The notes beneath the pieces were generated by a model. The model was not told the DNA's origin, did not search any database, and saw nothing but the letters and a program-made list of their open reading frames with translations. Below, in pieces: positions 23,077 through 36,610 of a DNA stretch of 64,000 bases (position 1 is the stretch's first letter; each line of letters starts with the position of its first letter). Both the position numbers and the translations under genes were made by a program. Origin of the DNA: Setomelanomma holmii (Eukaryota; Ascomycota; Dothideomycetes; Pleosporales; Phaeosphaeriaceae); contig ML978206.1 of the NCBI GenBank assembly GCA_010015745.1, forward strand, positions 62,001 through 126,000, in the 5' to 3' direction.

Positions 23077-24200
23077 TGTTGATAAAGGAGCTTGTACCGC
23101 TGCGTGGACAGTGGGGTGTGAGGTCTATATGCACAGCAGCAAGCTGAGAGGGATAGGCCGGTGGAGGTGGGCAGCAATTGCGGCTTGAGCCGAAGGCTTG
23201 CGGGGATGATACAAGAGAGTGCTAATGACAGACAAGACAAGATCAAATGGCGTGGGAGCTATGCGGTCATGAATTGGAGATATGCGCGCTCGATTTTGTG
23301 TTTGGTTGGGGGGAGACGTTGGGGGTTTACATATGTCTGGACAAATGGTGCGCTCCTTGTAACATCCCACGAATAGGCAAGGATGACGATTTCATGTGGA
23401 GGAGGTCGAAGGGTCTAGGAACAAGGAGGGACTCGGAAATCGAGACTAGGACTGATGCAGCAGGGTGAACAGGGAAAGTCGCTCTAGCATGCAGCCAAGC
23501 AACGATGGGAGGATGCCACAGATGTTGCTCGGCATGAGAGTTTTAGTGGAAGCTGACCTGGTGTGGCGGCAGCAGGGGAGGGTGGTCAACCTGCAGCGCC
23601 GTAGATGGGGGCACTGGGGTCATTGCGGCGGATCAGGGATGCAGTCTGAGAACGCCAGCAGTAAAAACTCACAGACATCCCAGGACGGGCCGGGACCGGG
23701 AGGTCGCTCCAGGAGTGTGAACGGACAGGCAGTGGCTGCACTGGGCTGGTCTCATGTGCACAAAAGTGTGGGGGTTGTCCCGCTCAAGAGAGATGCCCAA
23801 GCGCTATCTCATTGGGCACGCGCAACGGCGCTGAATGTTGCAATTGAGCGACCTCATTGGCAGAAATGCCAGTACTGCTTATAAGTCTCGACATATCTCC
23901 TGCTCCGAATAATCGAGCTTCCTTCTGCACAACGAGAAGCGAGGCTCTCCTGATGGCTGGCGGACAATATCGATGTGCATGCGGGATACTGGATCCGCAG
24001 ACCCATGAGTACTTGCGGAGATCTTGCTAGGTAAGGCGCTAGCATCCTTGTGAGGATCTTCTGTAGGCTTATCTTGGCTGGTCGTTTTGCAATCTTACAG
24101 CTGATTTCTCGTGCTCGCTTGAGATATAGCACACGACTCAGGGCTGTCAGGACAGACCACACGTGGGTGCGAATACACGCTATTATGCCCGTGGAGCGAC

Positions 24201-24218
24201 GGCGGCGGCGGCGGCGGC
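24201..24218. repeat. (GGC)6 trinucleotide run
   Basis: Six uninterrupted GGC units in non-coding sequence. It is a simple microsatellite, likely length-variable between isolates. Confidence 0.9.
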
Positions 24219-25227
24219 CAGCTGCCTCCTCCCGAGATTTATCTTGCCTTAAACGAGGCAAGCTTGTTGCGCCACAGTGGCAGACGTCAATTCGTGAGGC
24301 TCACCTTAGGTAATGAGGTGGTTACCGCACACGGGCATCCTGAGCAAGGTCCCTTTGGCGGCTAGACAGCTCGTATGGACACCCTGGGCTGTCATCGCTC
24401 GCGGAAGCAAATCAAAATAATTGTTTCCCCAGCCGAACTCGATGACTGCGACGCGGCTTGTTGCTCTGCGGAGTAGGTGTCCCTGAGGAGTCGGCTAAAG
24501 AGCTGTCTCGCCTCGTGCGTTTATGATGAAGTTAGATGGGGTGTGCTTCGGAATGAGGATGATGACCATCCCACTGGGAGATGGGAGTGTGGGGCGCTCG
24601 TATGTAATGTTATTACTTTTTCGACGGCCCTAGCCATTCCCGGCGGCATCGGCATGGGGGCCCTTGGCGAGGTGCATGCTTACCGACTCTCTGGTAAGAG
24701 ATCTCAGCCTGCGTGAAGACGCATCTCCACCACGCACTCCTTCATCCTTGCCCCTCGTTCCCTTCCCATTTGGGATCCAAGTGCATACAGACAACATCCC
24801 TTGCGACTCTTCCAGCACGCTTTTGTGGGCCATCAAACGCAATCCTACCCGCCACCGTGACTTCACCTCGCCGACTGCTTCTGGGTACCCCTGCTCCCAT
24901 TGCTTCCAGTACTACGGACACGAGGCAGCCTCGATCGGAAGCGCAGACTGCCTCGGGTTTTGCTTGTACGACTCGCCTACGTCCGTTCGCTATGGACTGT
25001 TTGGAATTCATACAATGACCCGGCCATACTGTCATGTTTGATTCTTCCAAAACCATTTTCGTGCCGGCCAAATCTAGACGTTTCGTTCAGCCACCTCGCG
25101 AGCGTCTTGCTGGACATTGATCCTGCGACATGACTTCCTTTGACACAACAGCATCGGAATCTTATCGTGCAGCATCCCCAGGCCGTCGCATGCGAACGAT
25201 CTGCCACAGCGAGGAGAAACACTGTTT

Positions 25228-25317
25228 CCTGTCTAAGGTGGCAATCGCCTTGACAAGTGCCCTGAGACCCTTCCTGTCTAAGGTGGCAATCGCCTTGACA
25301 AGTGCCCTGAGACCCTT
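25228..25317. repeat. Perfect 45 bp tandem duplication
   Basis: Two identical 45-base copies, 25228-25272 and 25273-25317, starting CCTGTCTAAGGTGGCAATCG, with no mismatches. Perfect identity suggests a recent duplication. There is no gene around it. Confidence 0.95.
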
Positions 25318-28300
25318 CCGAACCTTCTCAAATCGCGGACCAGATCACCAGTCGTCGTAGGTCAGCCGAAGCAACATATGAGCGCCAATTATGGGACCTT
25401 TTGAGACCAAACGCGAGATGGAAGCCAGCACCATGCTGCCTGCCATGATGTTAATGAGCGCGTTTGTTGGCGTACAGCCAAATATGCTTCGATCTTCCTG
25501 CGGAGCCTGCTTCATGACGCTCCCCCTCATCACATGAAAGCGATAAATACTTTGGCGAGGCGGCCATAGGCCTTTGTCCTATTGATTCTCCTTCTGTTAT
25601 CGCGTAATGGGAGGCCCACGCGAAGCGATACCATATTTTCGTGGACTTGCAGCTCCGTCCACGGGGTGACGGGTTACTTTCCGCCCATCAACCTCTTTCA
25701 ATCAAAGGATCCAGGGTATACAATCGTCTTGCCGCCATACGCACAACCTATTGAACCGGGCCCAGCGGATGACGCAGGCGATGGAGGGGTTGAGCGAAGT
25801 AGCAACCCGGATGTGTGGACCTGCAGTAGCCTCAAACAATTGCAAGGGACCATCGTAAAAAATTTTGAAATGTCGCTACGCTAGCCTCATGGCATGATCC
25901 CACCATCGAGGCTTTATAGGGACGAATGCCATCACAGTATTGGCCTGTTGCGCTTGTGAAGCCTCCAGTCAGGACATGTCCAACTGCCATCACCGGGCTC
26001 CCAGTTGATATAGGATGGAGAATAACAGTTGAGTTGAGACGTCAAGACATGCTGACCATGTTCCGGTGGCTTGGAGACCCTTCCAATGACAGACGTAAAT
26101 TGGTGTCGGGTTCCAATATCTTAGTTGATCGAACTCGCCCCTGTCATCCAGTTCGGCGACCCGAGGTCCCAATCCGCTGCATTGACATCCCCGCTGATCC
26201 TCGCGGACAGCGGCTCGCGGAAGCGGCGGCGGCCCTTCTTCGGTTGCACATCGTGTGTGGGAGCCAATTTGGGTCCTCACAACGAGCTCGCGCGGTATTG
26301 CTCTGAACGTTGTACTTCGGCCGCAATACTTGAGCCGCCGACGGAGAAGCAAGAATCTCCAAGGCGAATATTGGTGATACACCGCAGTCGCTCCTGCGGA
26401 GAAACAATGTCTGGAAAACCCCACGCTGCTGCTGTGCGAATGGAAGTGCCAAGACCTGTCAACCCGATCCCGGTTAGACCACGCTAGTGCCGCAGGGGTC
26501 CGTGTTCAAACGAACGCACTCGTCACACTGACTGGACCGTTTCAGCAACCATGTTCCCTGGCGTGCAAAGCCCAACGACGTCTACACGCTGTGCATGGTG
26601 GCAATACATTCGGAACCCCTTTCTTCGAGCCATGTCGAGCATACAAGTTACTTACTAGCGAGACCTTCAGCGCGACGAATATAGACACTGATCCAACAAC
26701 TTCTAATGGAAGCTGGAACTCTCGACCCGGCCACAGCTTGATCGTTGCGTGCACGGGGGGATTAGCATGCACCTGAATCACGGTTCCCAACGCTTTGAGT
26801 GGGTCTCTTCATAATGCCGGGAATCACCATGATGCAGCTATAATAGGTATAGTCTTTGTCACTGCGATTCGCTGACGGGTGCTTACAGATCTCAGCGAGG
26901 TACAGCGAAGCCCGAGCTGGACAAAAAATCCTCAGGGGAAGTCGACATGGAACGCAGGAGGGCACGATACTTGTCACTAACTATCCTTTCCTTCTGCAGA
27001 GGAACCGCAGACCATGCAGACAGCTGCATCGTACACACTCGATGGCATCAAACTGGCAGAGTCAACGTCGGAACTTCTTGTTGATCACCCCACTTATTGG
27101 CCTCTCTACTTTGATATGCACTTCGAAACCTGATACCATATTGAGCTCTCTGATCCAACCAGATATTGCACCTTCGCTTGAACTGAGCGATCAAGTCCAA
27201 CGAGGCACCTCCCACCTGGTTTGCCATCTCGCCAACTGAACTCTCATCCTCCAAAACATCTCGAGATCAAGCTCCCGCCAAGGAGTACAGTATGAGCAGC
27301 CCAGCTCATCTCAACTCAACTAGGCATAGAGAAATGCACGCACTAGCGCTGTTCCTCTTCACTCATTTGATATCTGCAGATCGTCACGACTGCGAGTGAT
27401 TGCCACGTCCTTTTAGCGCAGTGTGAAGGTATACAGAGACTCGCAGAAGCTCGATGGACTGCCAGGCTTAAGAGTCAAATTTCCAGTGCTTCATCCATTT
27501 CTTCGCGGATTGTTGAACTTACTGAACGGTCTCCATGCGTGTCCCGCCGGACTTGGACTTTGACGCACTCGAGTTCGATGTTCAAGTTGGTCTGGCCAAC
27601 CACGAAGTCGACCGGCAATCTGTTAAGCTACAGTTTCTCTACGTGAATCGCTCCATGAAGAAGCACCCATCCTGGCACATCCTGCACCGGCACGCTGCAG
27701 TGATAATGCGCTGTTCAGATGTCAAGAGCAGGCAGGCAGTGCACGCATGTCAGCTTTGGATACTCCGCAAAGCCTCCGAGTGCGCTTCGGTGTGGTTGTT
27801 TTTGAATATGGGCTTCTATGCCAAGCACATATATGTCTCTTGTTTGAAGGTCAGCAACCGACCTTCATCCGTATCACAGGCACGACCATGTGTGGTTCTT
27901 GCAGACGAACCCCGCAGCGATTGTGAATGCCAGGGTCAGCGTCCAAGCTACATGTCACACATCTCTCAAACGGTACATGCGCCGAGCAAATGACGATCAG
28001 ATATCGCTGTCCAAGTTTTGCATCGGCACACCCTTACTGACTATGCCAGAACAAGGTGTGGCTGCATCTACTGGCCGGTCAGCAATCCTACGATTGGGCC
28101 TCGATCGCGACCGGCACATCGTGAGATGACCTACCGAGATCCGGGACCCCTGTCGCCGTCATGCAAGATTTGACCCATTCGGCAGATCCTGAAATGCCTC
28201 GAGGGCACCGTGACGAACAAGGTCGAGAAAGGGCCGATCTCAATGACTTGCCGCCTCTCGCGAGACAGCGCTTGTCGTTCGCTTTGTAAGTGATGCAAAT

Positions 28301-31300
28301 GGGAAGACGACATGCATGGGTCTGCCACCCACTTCTACCGCGGAACAATTTAGGGAAGAAATTGACAGACTCTGCAGCTACCAAACACGAACGCAGTAAA
28401 ATTCATCGATGTCGCAAACAACTAGGAACCGGGTTCATCAGCAGACTAATCACACATCTGAAATGCGCGTTGTGGCATCTCAGCAGTCGGATGGCAAACG
28501 GCCAGGGACCAATCGGAGCATCCCGTCGACCCAACTACTCACAACGCGCACATCCTCGCCAATCTGAACCAAAGGTACGCGCACATCAACCCAGCAACAA
28601 GACGACAGGTCATTTTCTCATCTCAACCATTGTGCCACCCCGCAATTCCCATCATTTTGTTCCGGCAATCCTCCTCTATCGAGAGTGTCGCTACGCTGTG
28701 ATCCGAGGCGCGCTAGTGGCTTGTCATGGCTACCGTTTGGGGCGACGCGCATGAGATGCTGCAAGACGCAGCGGCGGGTAGCCTCACGGCGTACTCTAGA
28801 TCCAGGGCGCAGTAGTTTGATCAGCAGGTGCTCGGTAACCTATCTGATACCCATCATCAGGAATCTGATCAAGGCGTGACTAACGCTCCATAATGATCGG
28901 TGGAGACATTGCGCTTGTGTCAGTTCGAGCACGACAGGAATACGAACGGCAATGTATGACTGCGAGTGTCAATGTCAGTGTCACTGCTGGTACCCGTTCG
29001 ACCCGCATATCTGTCATTCGGCGTCTTAGTGGCGTCCGACTCGCATCCTTCACGGTCCATCTCCGCTCTGTGTGACCCATGAAACTCCAGCACTCGCCTA
29101 TCTCATCAGCATAGGCCAGAAATCTCTAACACGAAGCATGTAGCTCGCTCAATCGGTAGCACAATCATGTCAAATCGGCTTCCAAATCCAACGCATCACA
29201 CGGTCCTGCATCTTTGTCTAGATCTTGTAACGACCCACACATCTGGGCAGGCGCGTATATCGGGCTCAATTCTCAGATCATGCATGAGGTGTCAGATGCA
29301 GTAAGTGCACCTGCCAGACCCTGGAGGGGTGTCAGGAGTGATGCTAAAACCCCTACTGCGATGCTAGAGGGTGGTAGGTGGCGCTTGCTAGCGTGTAGTC
29401 GGGGACTTGTGGGTCGAGCATGGATCAAGATAGATCTTGCAGAGAAACATGCTGTGGGATAATGCGGTAAAACTCAGACGAAGCAGAGCTAGGTGGGTTC
29501 GATGTCGGAGAGTGAGTAGTGCTCGCGCTCATCGAAGTCCCGCGGATCGGATCTCGCATGCAGAATTGTTGAGGATACACTAACAATTTGCTGGTCGATG
29601 GAAGATCTACAACACTGACAGAAAACGGCGACTTTCGATGCACAAGTCACTCATGATCAAAGTCAAGGTAGTCTCCCGAGCGACTCTTCAGTGACCAAAG
29701 TCTACTACCATGTTTCCCACCGAACAAAAACCACCCCACTCCCAACGACAACGACTATCTCCTCCAGCATACCCTTTCATCATATCATATCAATCAAGGG
29801 CACAGACCTGTCAAATAGGGATTTTCCCGCGGCATCACCCGACCCCCAAATCCACTTTCAAATGGCCATCACTTTCTCGTCGCCAGCGCCTTACAGATCA
29901 AACAGTTCCACACTTCGTCGCCTCACACAGGGACAAGGCCTTTTCCTCAACCCAGGTACCTGATCCTTCTCTACAAGGGCAAGCGATCTCCACAAGCTCT
30001 CTATTGTCCATCACGGCTGAGTGTGTTTCACTCCGACCAGGGACGATGACATTTGACTTCACTAGATACTCCTGAATTAGCGAATTCAGAAACACTGACA
30101 AGGATGGTGCATGATCTTACATATCCATTGCTTCTCGACGAGCCTCCAACGGTATGTATGAACTGAAGTAGGAGATGGGCGGTTAATGAGCATTCTCAAC
30201 CAATACCTCGAGCACGTTCAGGGAGGATTCAGTGGGGGTGAACAGATACTGTGGCAGCATGGTTGCGGCAACGATATTACATGCTACCGGCAGTCATGGC
30301 AATAAGTCTTCATAAGGACTACCCGAGATCGCAAGTGCGGTAGAAATCACGCCGTAGAAGTGTAGGACAAGTACCTCGGACGATCTGATCAGACTACAGC
30401 ACCACTATTACGTCGTCGCGGAGCATATGACTCTGAGAACCTCTATGATATCTTAACTACTGAAGATCCTGCCTCCTATCTATGCTGATCGGAGAAGCAC
30501 CGGAGAACAACACTATACACGATCACATATCTACACACACGATATGAGTACCCCTGGAACTATGCATGTAAGCGTGGAGTTAAGCCGACTCAACTGCAGA
30601 ACGATCCATATCTCCTTTCCTTATCGTTGACCTGTCTGACTCACACACTCGCATATGACGCCTTGAATAGATCTTGCACATGCCCTCCTAGTCTATCTCA
30701 TCCTATCTCACGGCCTCTCGCGGGGCGTGGAAAGTGTGGAGTAAGAACGTTCGTGGGCAGCGCAGCATTAGCTTCACAACGCCGCGTAACGCGTTAGACG
30801 GTGAAATTGAACCTTCGGTGTCTTGAAGGTACCCGGCCCTTACTCTACCCGCTATTTGAACGAGCAACTTCAAGGCGTTGTTGAGTTGTAGGGCTAGAGA
30901 GCTCAGGCCTGTTTCCGATTTCCAAAGCCTCGCGAGAGAAGGTATGCATTGAATTCCTTAGCCACACCATACCATCCCACAACGACTCAGCCAAGCTCAG
31001 ATCACTACAGTTTGTCGAGTTCATGCGTCTTCCTTGAAATCAAGCTTTTTTCGACATCACGCCCACGCCCATGCCCACGACTCCACTCCAGCCCAACCCA
31101 ACCCAAAGATATCACTCCAGTCCAACTCACGCACCGTCTGCTGCTCAATCCAACATGAAACATTCATCCCCACACACACCACTGCACCTCGCCAGAAATG
31201 TACTCATATCTTCAAATCATCACCTTCAGTCCAACATAGCCACACTCAATTCAAAGCGATCAAGTATCCCAACTCAATCGAAGCGTCATGTTTCATACCC

Positions 31301-32263
31301 ACAAACAGACAACTTCAATGAAAGCCACGCCCTGACCCGGCCATGCACCTCGCTTATCGAACACTCACACATGATCGATCATGCAATCGCCGCCCCTTCC
31401 TTAGTCCATCGGTGTTGCTAGATCCAGCAGTCCCCTTGTCCGTCGTGTGGTGGCAAAAAGTGCTCTTGAAACAAGCTGTGCGGATACTTACTTGCTTGCG
31501 ACGCTGTGTAATGCTCAGAACGGGAGAAAAGGGAATGGAAGAAAAGGAACAAGTCGGAAAAAGATGAGAGTTGGTGAATAGATGGAATGGGAGAGGCAAG
31601 AAGTATTCGTGCGAGGTAGCAGTGAGACGGGTGAGATCGAGTTGGTTATCTGCCTTATGGAGGATGCTTCGTTCGAGCAGTGATGGCGCGACGTTTCCTC
31701 CGTTTCCTCCGTCATCAACGAGTGAGCGTGTGAAGTGAGATGGACGTGCATGTGGGGTCCTTCTTCTTCTCCAGAGCGCTGATGAGATCGTAAGGCAAAC
31801 AAAGGTGAAGCTCGAGCCCGACCTTGAACGGCGTAAATGAACGAGATTGGACGAAACACGAATACCAGCATGAGAGATTGGAATTGGAATTGGGATTGCA
31901 CAATAGCTATCAAGATATCTCAAGAAACATAAACCTACTCCACCTGGCGAGATAAACACTGGTCCATCATGAAAACCTACATGTACCCATTTCGAAAAGT
32001 TTCCTCTACCAGTGTGCATACTGACATCGTCTTCGAGTCGCGACTTTTGAGTGCAGCTGGAGGTCTTAGAATAGCCTCCTGCCCCTCTGGATAATCGCGT
32101 CCAACAACACACCACCTCCGAAGACATTGCCTTGGTTCGAACTGAAAGATGTTTCGGTCTTTGATCACGCTCCCCAGCTGACAGGAAGGAAGAGGCCAGG
32201 ATTTGACGTCGCAGGCGCCTCAGACCTACTCGGCATGATAGGCGAACGACGAGGTGAACCTTT

Positions 32264-34959
32264 CTACGGTCCGGGATACCTGTCGTACCTGTGTTATGTT
32301 AGCCTGAGAGCTCAGCAAAGTAGTGCAAGTCGAGATTGGGAAGGTATCAACGCAGCATGCGGTCCAGAAAAGCTCGATGCCCGTGCCGACACATCCCACG
32401 AGCGGTCGGGCAGCTGTTCGCTCATCGGAACAATAGTCAAGCGTGGGGGAGCCGAGGCGGGGGATTTACATCGCCAAGCCCCCCCCATGCACTTCACACC
32501 GCAACGGCCGCGAGGAGGTTGGGATGAGACGCGCGGGGGCGACGTAACAAGGGCTCGCGATGTCATCGAACCCTGCGATAGCCATTGTGACGTGTCGCGG
32601 GCAGTGCGTTGCATGTGCGGATTGTGGGGGAATGCAGTCAGAAAATCACTCACCTCCAAATGCGAGCGCGCATATCGCCGCTGCCCGTTGCGAAGACACC
32701 TCCGGTTGGGCTAGGTGCCACTGAGATGACTATGCGAGGATTAGTATAATGTCCCATGAGCGATAGCGATTGTATGGTGTACCTGAATTCTTGTGTCCCT
32801 GAAGCATCAATTGTGCAACGCCAGTGTGTGGGTCCCAGAATTGGACGCCACGGTCCTTGGAGCCACTGAGCACCCAGTCACCGTGCGGGGTAAGAGCAAC
32901 GCTGAGAACGAAGTCCTGGAGACAAGGTTAGCAGCTAGGCGGACGAACCGGTGAATGGAAACTTACCTTGTGACCCTCGAAGGTCTTCACGCACTTGCCG
33001 CTTGGAGCGCGGGCGGGCATGAAACGAGAACCCGGGCTCAACTCCCACATCTTGATCGTCTTGTCGAGACTGCCACTGACTAGACGGTCGCCGGAGGGAG
33101 CGAATGCGACACTGTAAACGCTGTCCTTGTGACCATCCTCGCCCTCGAGGCGCACAACGAGCTGACCACTCTGGATATCCCATACTCGGACGCTCTTGTC
33201 GAGGGAACCAGCCGCGACGAAGCGATTGTCGGGCGAAATGGCGACGGTCGTAACGCCGTCTTCGATTGAGAAGTTTGCGACTTGCTCATTCCTCTCAAGG
33301 TCCCACAGGCGGACGCTGCGGTCGCCACTGCCGGAAGCGATAATCTTGCCATTCCTGGCAAAGTCGAGGGAGTAAATGTCTTGTTCGTGTCCAGTGAATT
33401 GATGCTTGATCTGGCGGGTAGCAATGTCCCACACCCGGATGACCTTGTCCTCGGCACCCGTTGCTAGATACGCGCCGCTAGGACTGAAGCACACGCTTCG
33501 AATGTAGAGGTCGCCGTCTTCAGGGAGGCTGCCGTCCTGAAGATGCGCAACAGGGTTGCCAGTCTCGACATCGAAAATCTGCGCCGAGCGGTTGCATCCT
33601 GTCGCCACATAGCGACCGTCGAGACTGAATCGCACGCAGCACACAACGCTTTGATGAGGGAGGTTGTGAATCAGGTCGACGTCGAGGACGCGCCTGGCGC
33701 GAGGGTTGAAAACAGCGAACCAATCGCTACCTTCCTTCTTCAAGTTCTCTGGCAGCTGCTCGATATCTAGGTCGGCGAGAACGTTGCTCTGCGACAACGG
33801 GATATCGTGCCGTGCCATCAAGGAATTCTGCTGGTGATGGGGAGGTGGGGTGGGTCGGGGCACCTGCGGCGATCCAGGATACGGCACAGGATTGTTTTGC
33901 TGTGGCGTGGCAGGACCTCCCGGAGGACCACGAGGGCCAGGACGCTTGCCGCCAGGAGAAGCAGTGGGTTGTGGAGGCTGACCATACCCTGTAGGTGCGT
34001 TAGCAACTCATCGTATCAAGTCGCGTCCCTTTCAACACAGCATATCGGAGATATGCAGGATCTTGAGTCTCCGTCACGTCGAGCTGGTGTTGTGCTTACC
34101 GTTAACTGACGGGCCTGGCTGGTAGCCACCGAAATGCTGAGGTGGTCCTGGAGCAGGGTTCAGACCTGGCGGGCCTTGAGGTCCCAAATGTGGTGGCATG
34201 CCCTGCGGCTGCTGGGGCTCCTGCGGAGGAGGCGCAAGACCAGGACCACCTTGGGCGGCGCCTCCTGCCATGATTCCTCCAAATAGATTGCTAGGTCCAT
34301 GTCCAATCGTTGGAGGCTGGGGTTGGGAAGGGCCGCCGTGATGTTGCGAGCTCTGGCTGGGTCCACCGCGAGCCTCGACTTCGCGCTCGAGCTGTGCGAT
34401 CCTGTCCTCATATCTGAGAGCTGTCAGCCGACGTCCAAGAATTGGAGAAGTGATGTTTGCTGCAGCGGGGGCTGCTTCGCGGGGCACGTTTGTTGGATGC
34501 GCATGGGGCGTGAAGCACTTACTTTGCTTTCATCTGGTTATGTTGCTGCTCCAGCGAGTAGATCTTGCCGCGGATCAACTCGATGTCCTGGATATGACGG
34601 GTGACTATTGTCTCGTGGTCAGCTGTCAGTCCTCAGAGACGCAGCTCGTCAAAACATGGGCTCAACAACTGCCTCTGACATGCAAACAGCAACACGTAGC
34701 TCATCGAATGCCTGAGTGCTGCACGCCAGCGTTCAGAAGGCCACAGCTATTTGATGCCAATGTTTGCAGACATGAGTTCATGCCTAGGCAGGTCTCCCAA
34801 AAGTTACAAGGTGCACTCACTCTGTCCTTCATAATCGACGCTGCGCTGGGACTCGGTCTCGAACTCAGCCCTGATGTTGTCGAGCAACTCGTTCAGGCGC
34901 TGCGTAGGGCCGACCTGGGGCCCGCCCATTACGCGGGGTGGTGGATAGCCGTGATTCAT
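32264..34959 (-). CDS. tup1: Global transcriptional corepressor Tup1/RcoA
   Basis: Seven exons: 34959-34821, 34604-34523, 34413-34100, 33988-32967, 32915-32783, 32729-32654, 32288-32264, giving 596 residues. The N-terminal coiled coil (about residues 15-90, QRLNELLDNIRAEFETESQR onward) is the tetramerisation and Ssn6-binding region. A long Pro/Gln/Gly-rich linker follows. The ADLDIEQLPENLKKEGSDW segment leads into seven WD40 blades with repeats such as IRVWDIATRQIKHQFTGHEQ and VRLWDLERNEQ. With Ssn6/Cyc8 it represses many regulons through histones and Mediator. The last intron (365 bp) has a consensus donor AG|GTGAGT and a GCTAAC..ACACAG acceptor, and adds YDRYPGP after RIWR. If it is retained, TGA at 32652-32650 ends the protein directly after RIWR. 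The gene is divergent from the trehalose synthase gene. Confidence 0.95.
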
Positions 34960-36610
34960 GGTCGCGATCTCGATGCGCGTGCTTCAAGGCTGCGCAAATT
35001 GTCTTCGGAGGAGGCGCGATTTGTGCGCGACTGAGTTGCGACGGGCTGCCGGTGGTTGCGACGGGTGTTTTGACGCCTGAGCGCGAGGCTGGCAAGGCTG
35101 GACGTCGCGCAGCGGTCAGAGGCGGTGTTCGCAGGAGATGCAGACAGGGCCAGCCCGGAGGTGGGCGCGACAAGTATGGGATGAATTGTTGTGGTGCGGT
35201 CGTGGTGGTGATGCGGTGTGTGGTGGTGGTGGAGAAGGAGAGTAGCGGACGTGAGGTTTGATGTGGGTCTCGCAACTGCACCGGCAGGAGACGAATCTTG
35301 GAGACACCAAAATAGCTAGAGCAGCCGTTCCCGCCGCCTGGCCTGGTGGCCTGCATGGTCATAGCAAATCAGAGGCACGTGTGCGCCAACACGAATCCGA
35401 GCCGAGTTACTTAGCCGAACGGCCTCGCGCCAGACGCAAAGGTACTCTATGTTTACGTTGGCCATCAGGCGCTGTTGGCGCGAGCCCCGAAGCCGTATCT
35501 TGACTATATACAACGCACTGAGCGATCTCTCCCTCAACGATGGATATGCTGAGGACACACAAGCTAAACCCTTTCGTCAAGCCCATCATCACCATGATTG
35601 GTCTGCAATGGGCACATAGTCGTGCATAGCCGCTGATGACGATGTACCACACCTAGAGAAACCAGCGCAGCACTATACATGTACTTCGGTGCTCTATCCC
35701 CGTGACGAGACTATGTAAGCATCTTCTGCGAAGAACGTTTCCCTTAACTTGGGCTTGCTGTGAATGGTGTCTGTAGATTGTAGGGTGGCGAGTGGTGTGA
35801 CTTTCATACGCGCAAGGTCGAACCACGCCACAGACGCGGAAACTCGAGCTCTAGGTAATGGGATTGCGGTTATTTGCTGTCGACAAGTTCTACGTTGCAC
35901 ATCCACAACGATGGTTGCACAATGCGCTCGGAGGCTGAACACGCTAGATCACCCCCACCATCACGGAGAACAGCACCTATCACCGTGTCTAGAGTCGAGG
36001 ACACGAGAACTCGTTCATGTCAGCACGACTGTTGCCCGACTGCGCCTGCCTCGGCGCGTGATATCGGCCTCCCGTCGTTCCTTCTTAGTGTGGGGAACGG
36101 CAGGCGCCTCGTTCGCCTCGTGTAAGCCACTCGGAGCCGACATCGACGTCTTCTGATTATCGTGACTGATCATGCCACTCCATCAATCCTCATGATCTAA
36201 TTGTGTACCGGCCTAGAGCCAGTACAGCCTGTAATGCTCTCCATATTCACCGCCGTTCCAAAGCCAGATGTGCCTTTCAGTGGACGCGTTCGATCACAGC
36301 AGAATCTAACGATGCACACATTACCGACAGTCGCCACAGCGTCTACAATTACAGCATGGCGCTGCCGTCTACAATCGCAATCGGCTCACATTCACCGAGC
36401 TACCGCGGCGATCACGCGCTTCTACACGTGTGAAGTGCGCCCTCACTTTAAAAGTCGCCTGTGCCTGCACTCATCCTCATCAACACCACTTCCATACCAC
36501 ACAATTTCCAGCTTCACAGCGACTTCAGCAACTTCTTCGCCAATTGCTCTTCATCTGCATTCAATCAACTACCAGCATTGCCAATTGAGTTCTATTTCCA
36601 CCTTGTTACT
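34960..36610. promoter_or_regulatory. Divergent 1.65 kb promoter region, tup1 / CCG-9 gene
   Basis: Separates two start codons pointing away from each other. It holds GTG-repeat-rich sequence near 35190-35235 (CCACC on the tup1 strand, probably 5' leader) and pyrimidine-rich, CA-rich sequence before 36611 typical of fungal 5' leaders. ORFs within it look like chance frames. Confidence 0.5.

Larger units (their letters stand above)
23077..32263. other. Gene-poor 9.2 kb region upstream of the Azf1-like gene
   Basis: No supported protein-coding gene was found on either strand. The longest frames (27535-27993 plus, 28290-28754 plus, 31354-32127 minus) lack motifs, compete with overlapping frames, or are compositionally biased. 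Features seen are a perfect 45 bp tandem duplication (25228-25317), a (GGC)6 run (24201-24218) and pyrimidine-rich stretches near 29750-31250. The part next to 23076 should contain the Azf1-like promoter and 5' leader. The remainder may be regulatory, non-coding or decayed. Confidence 0.5.

Noticed and set aside
27535..27993. 152-codon plus-strand frame in the gene-poor region
   Set aside because: No homologous motif, no clear splice partners, opposite and overlapping frames equally open; kept only as a weak possibility.
29138..29220. tRNA-like A-box sequence (TAGCTCGCTCAATCGG) near 29140
   Set aside because: No anticodon stem, no T-arm or B box at the expected distance.
31354..32127. 257-codon minus-strand frame downstream of tup1
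   Set aside because: Starts and ends without family features, competes with overlapping frames and has a Ser/Arg-biased, non-coding-like composition.
32127..32714. 195-codon plus-strand frame across the tup1 3' end
   Set aside because: Lies opposite the last tup1 intron and exons; no motif.
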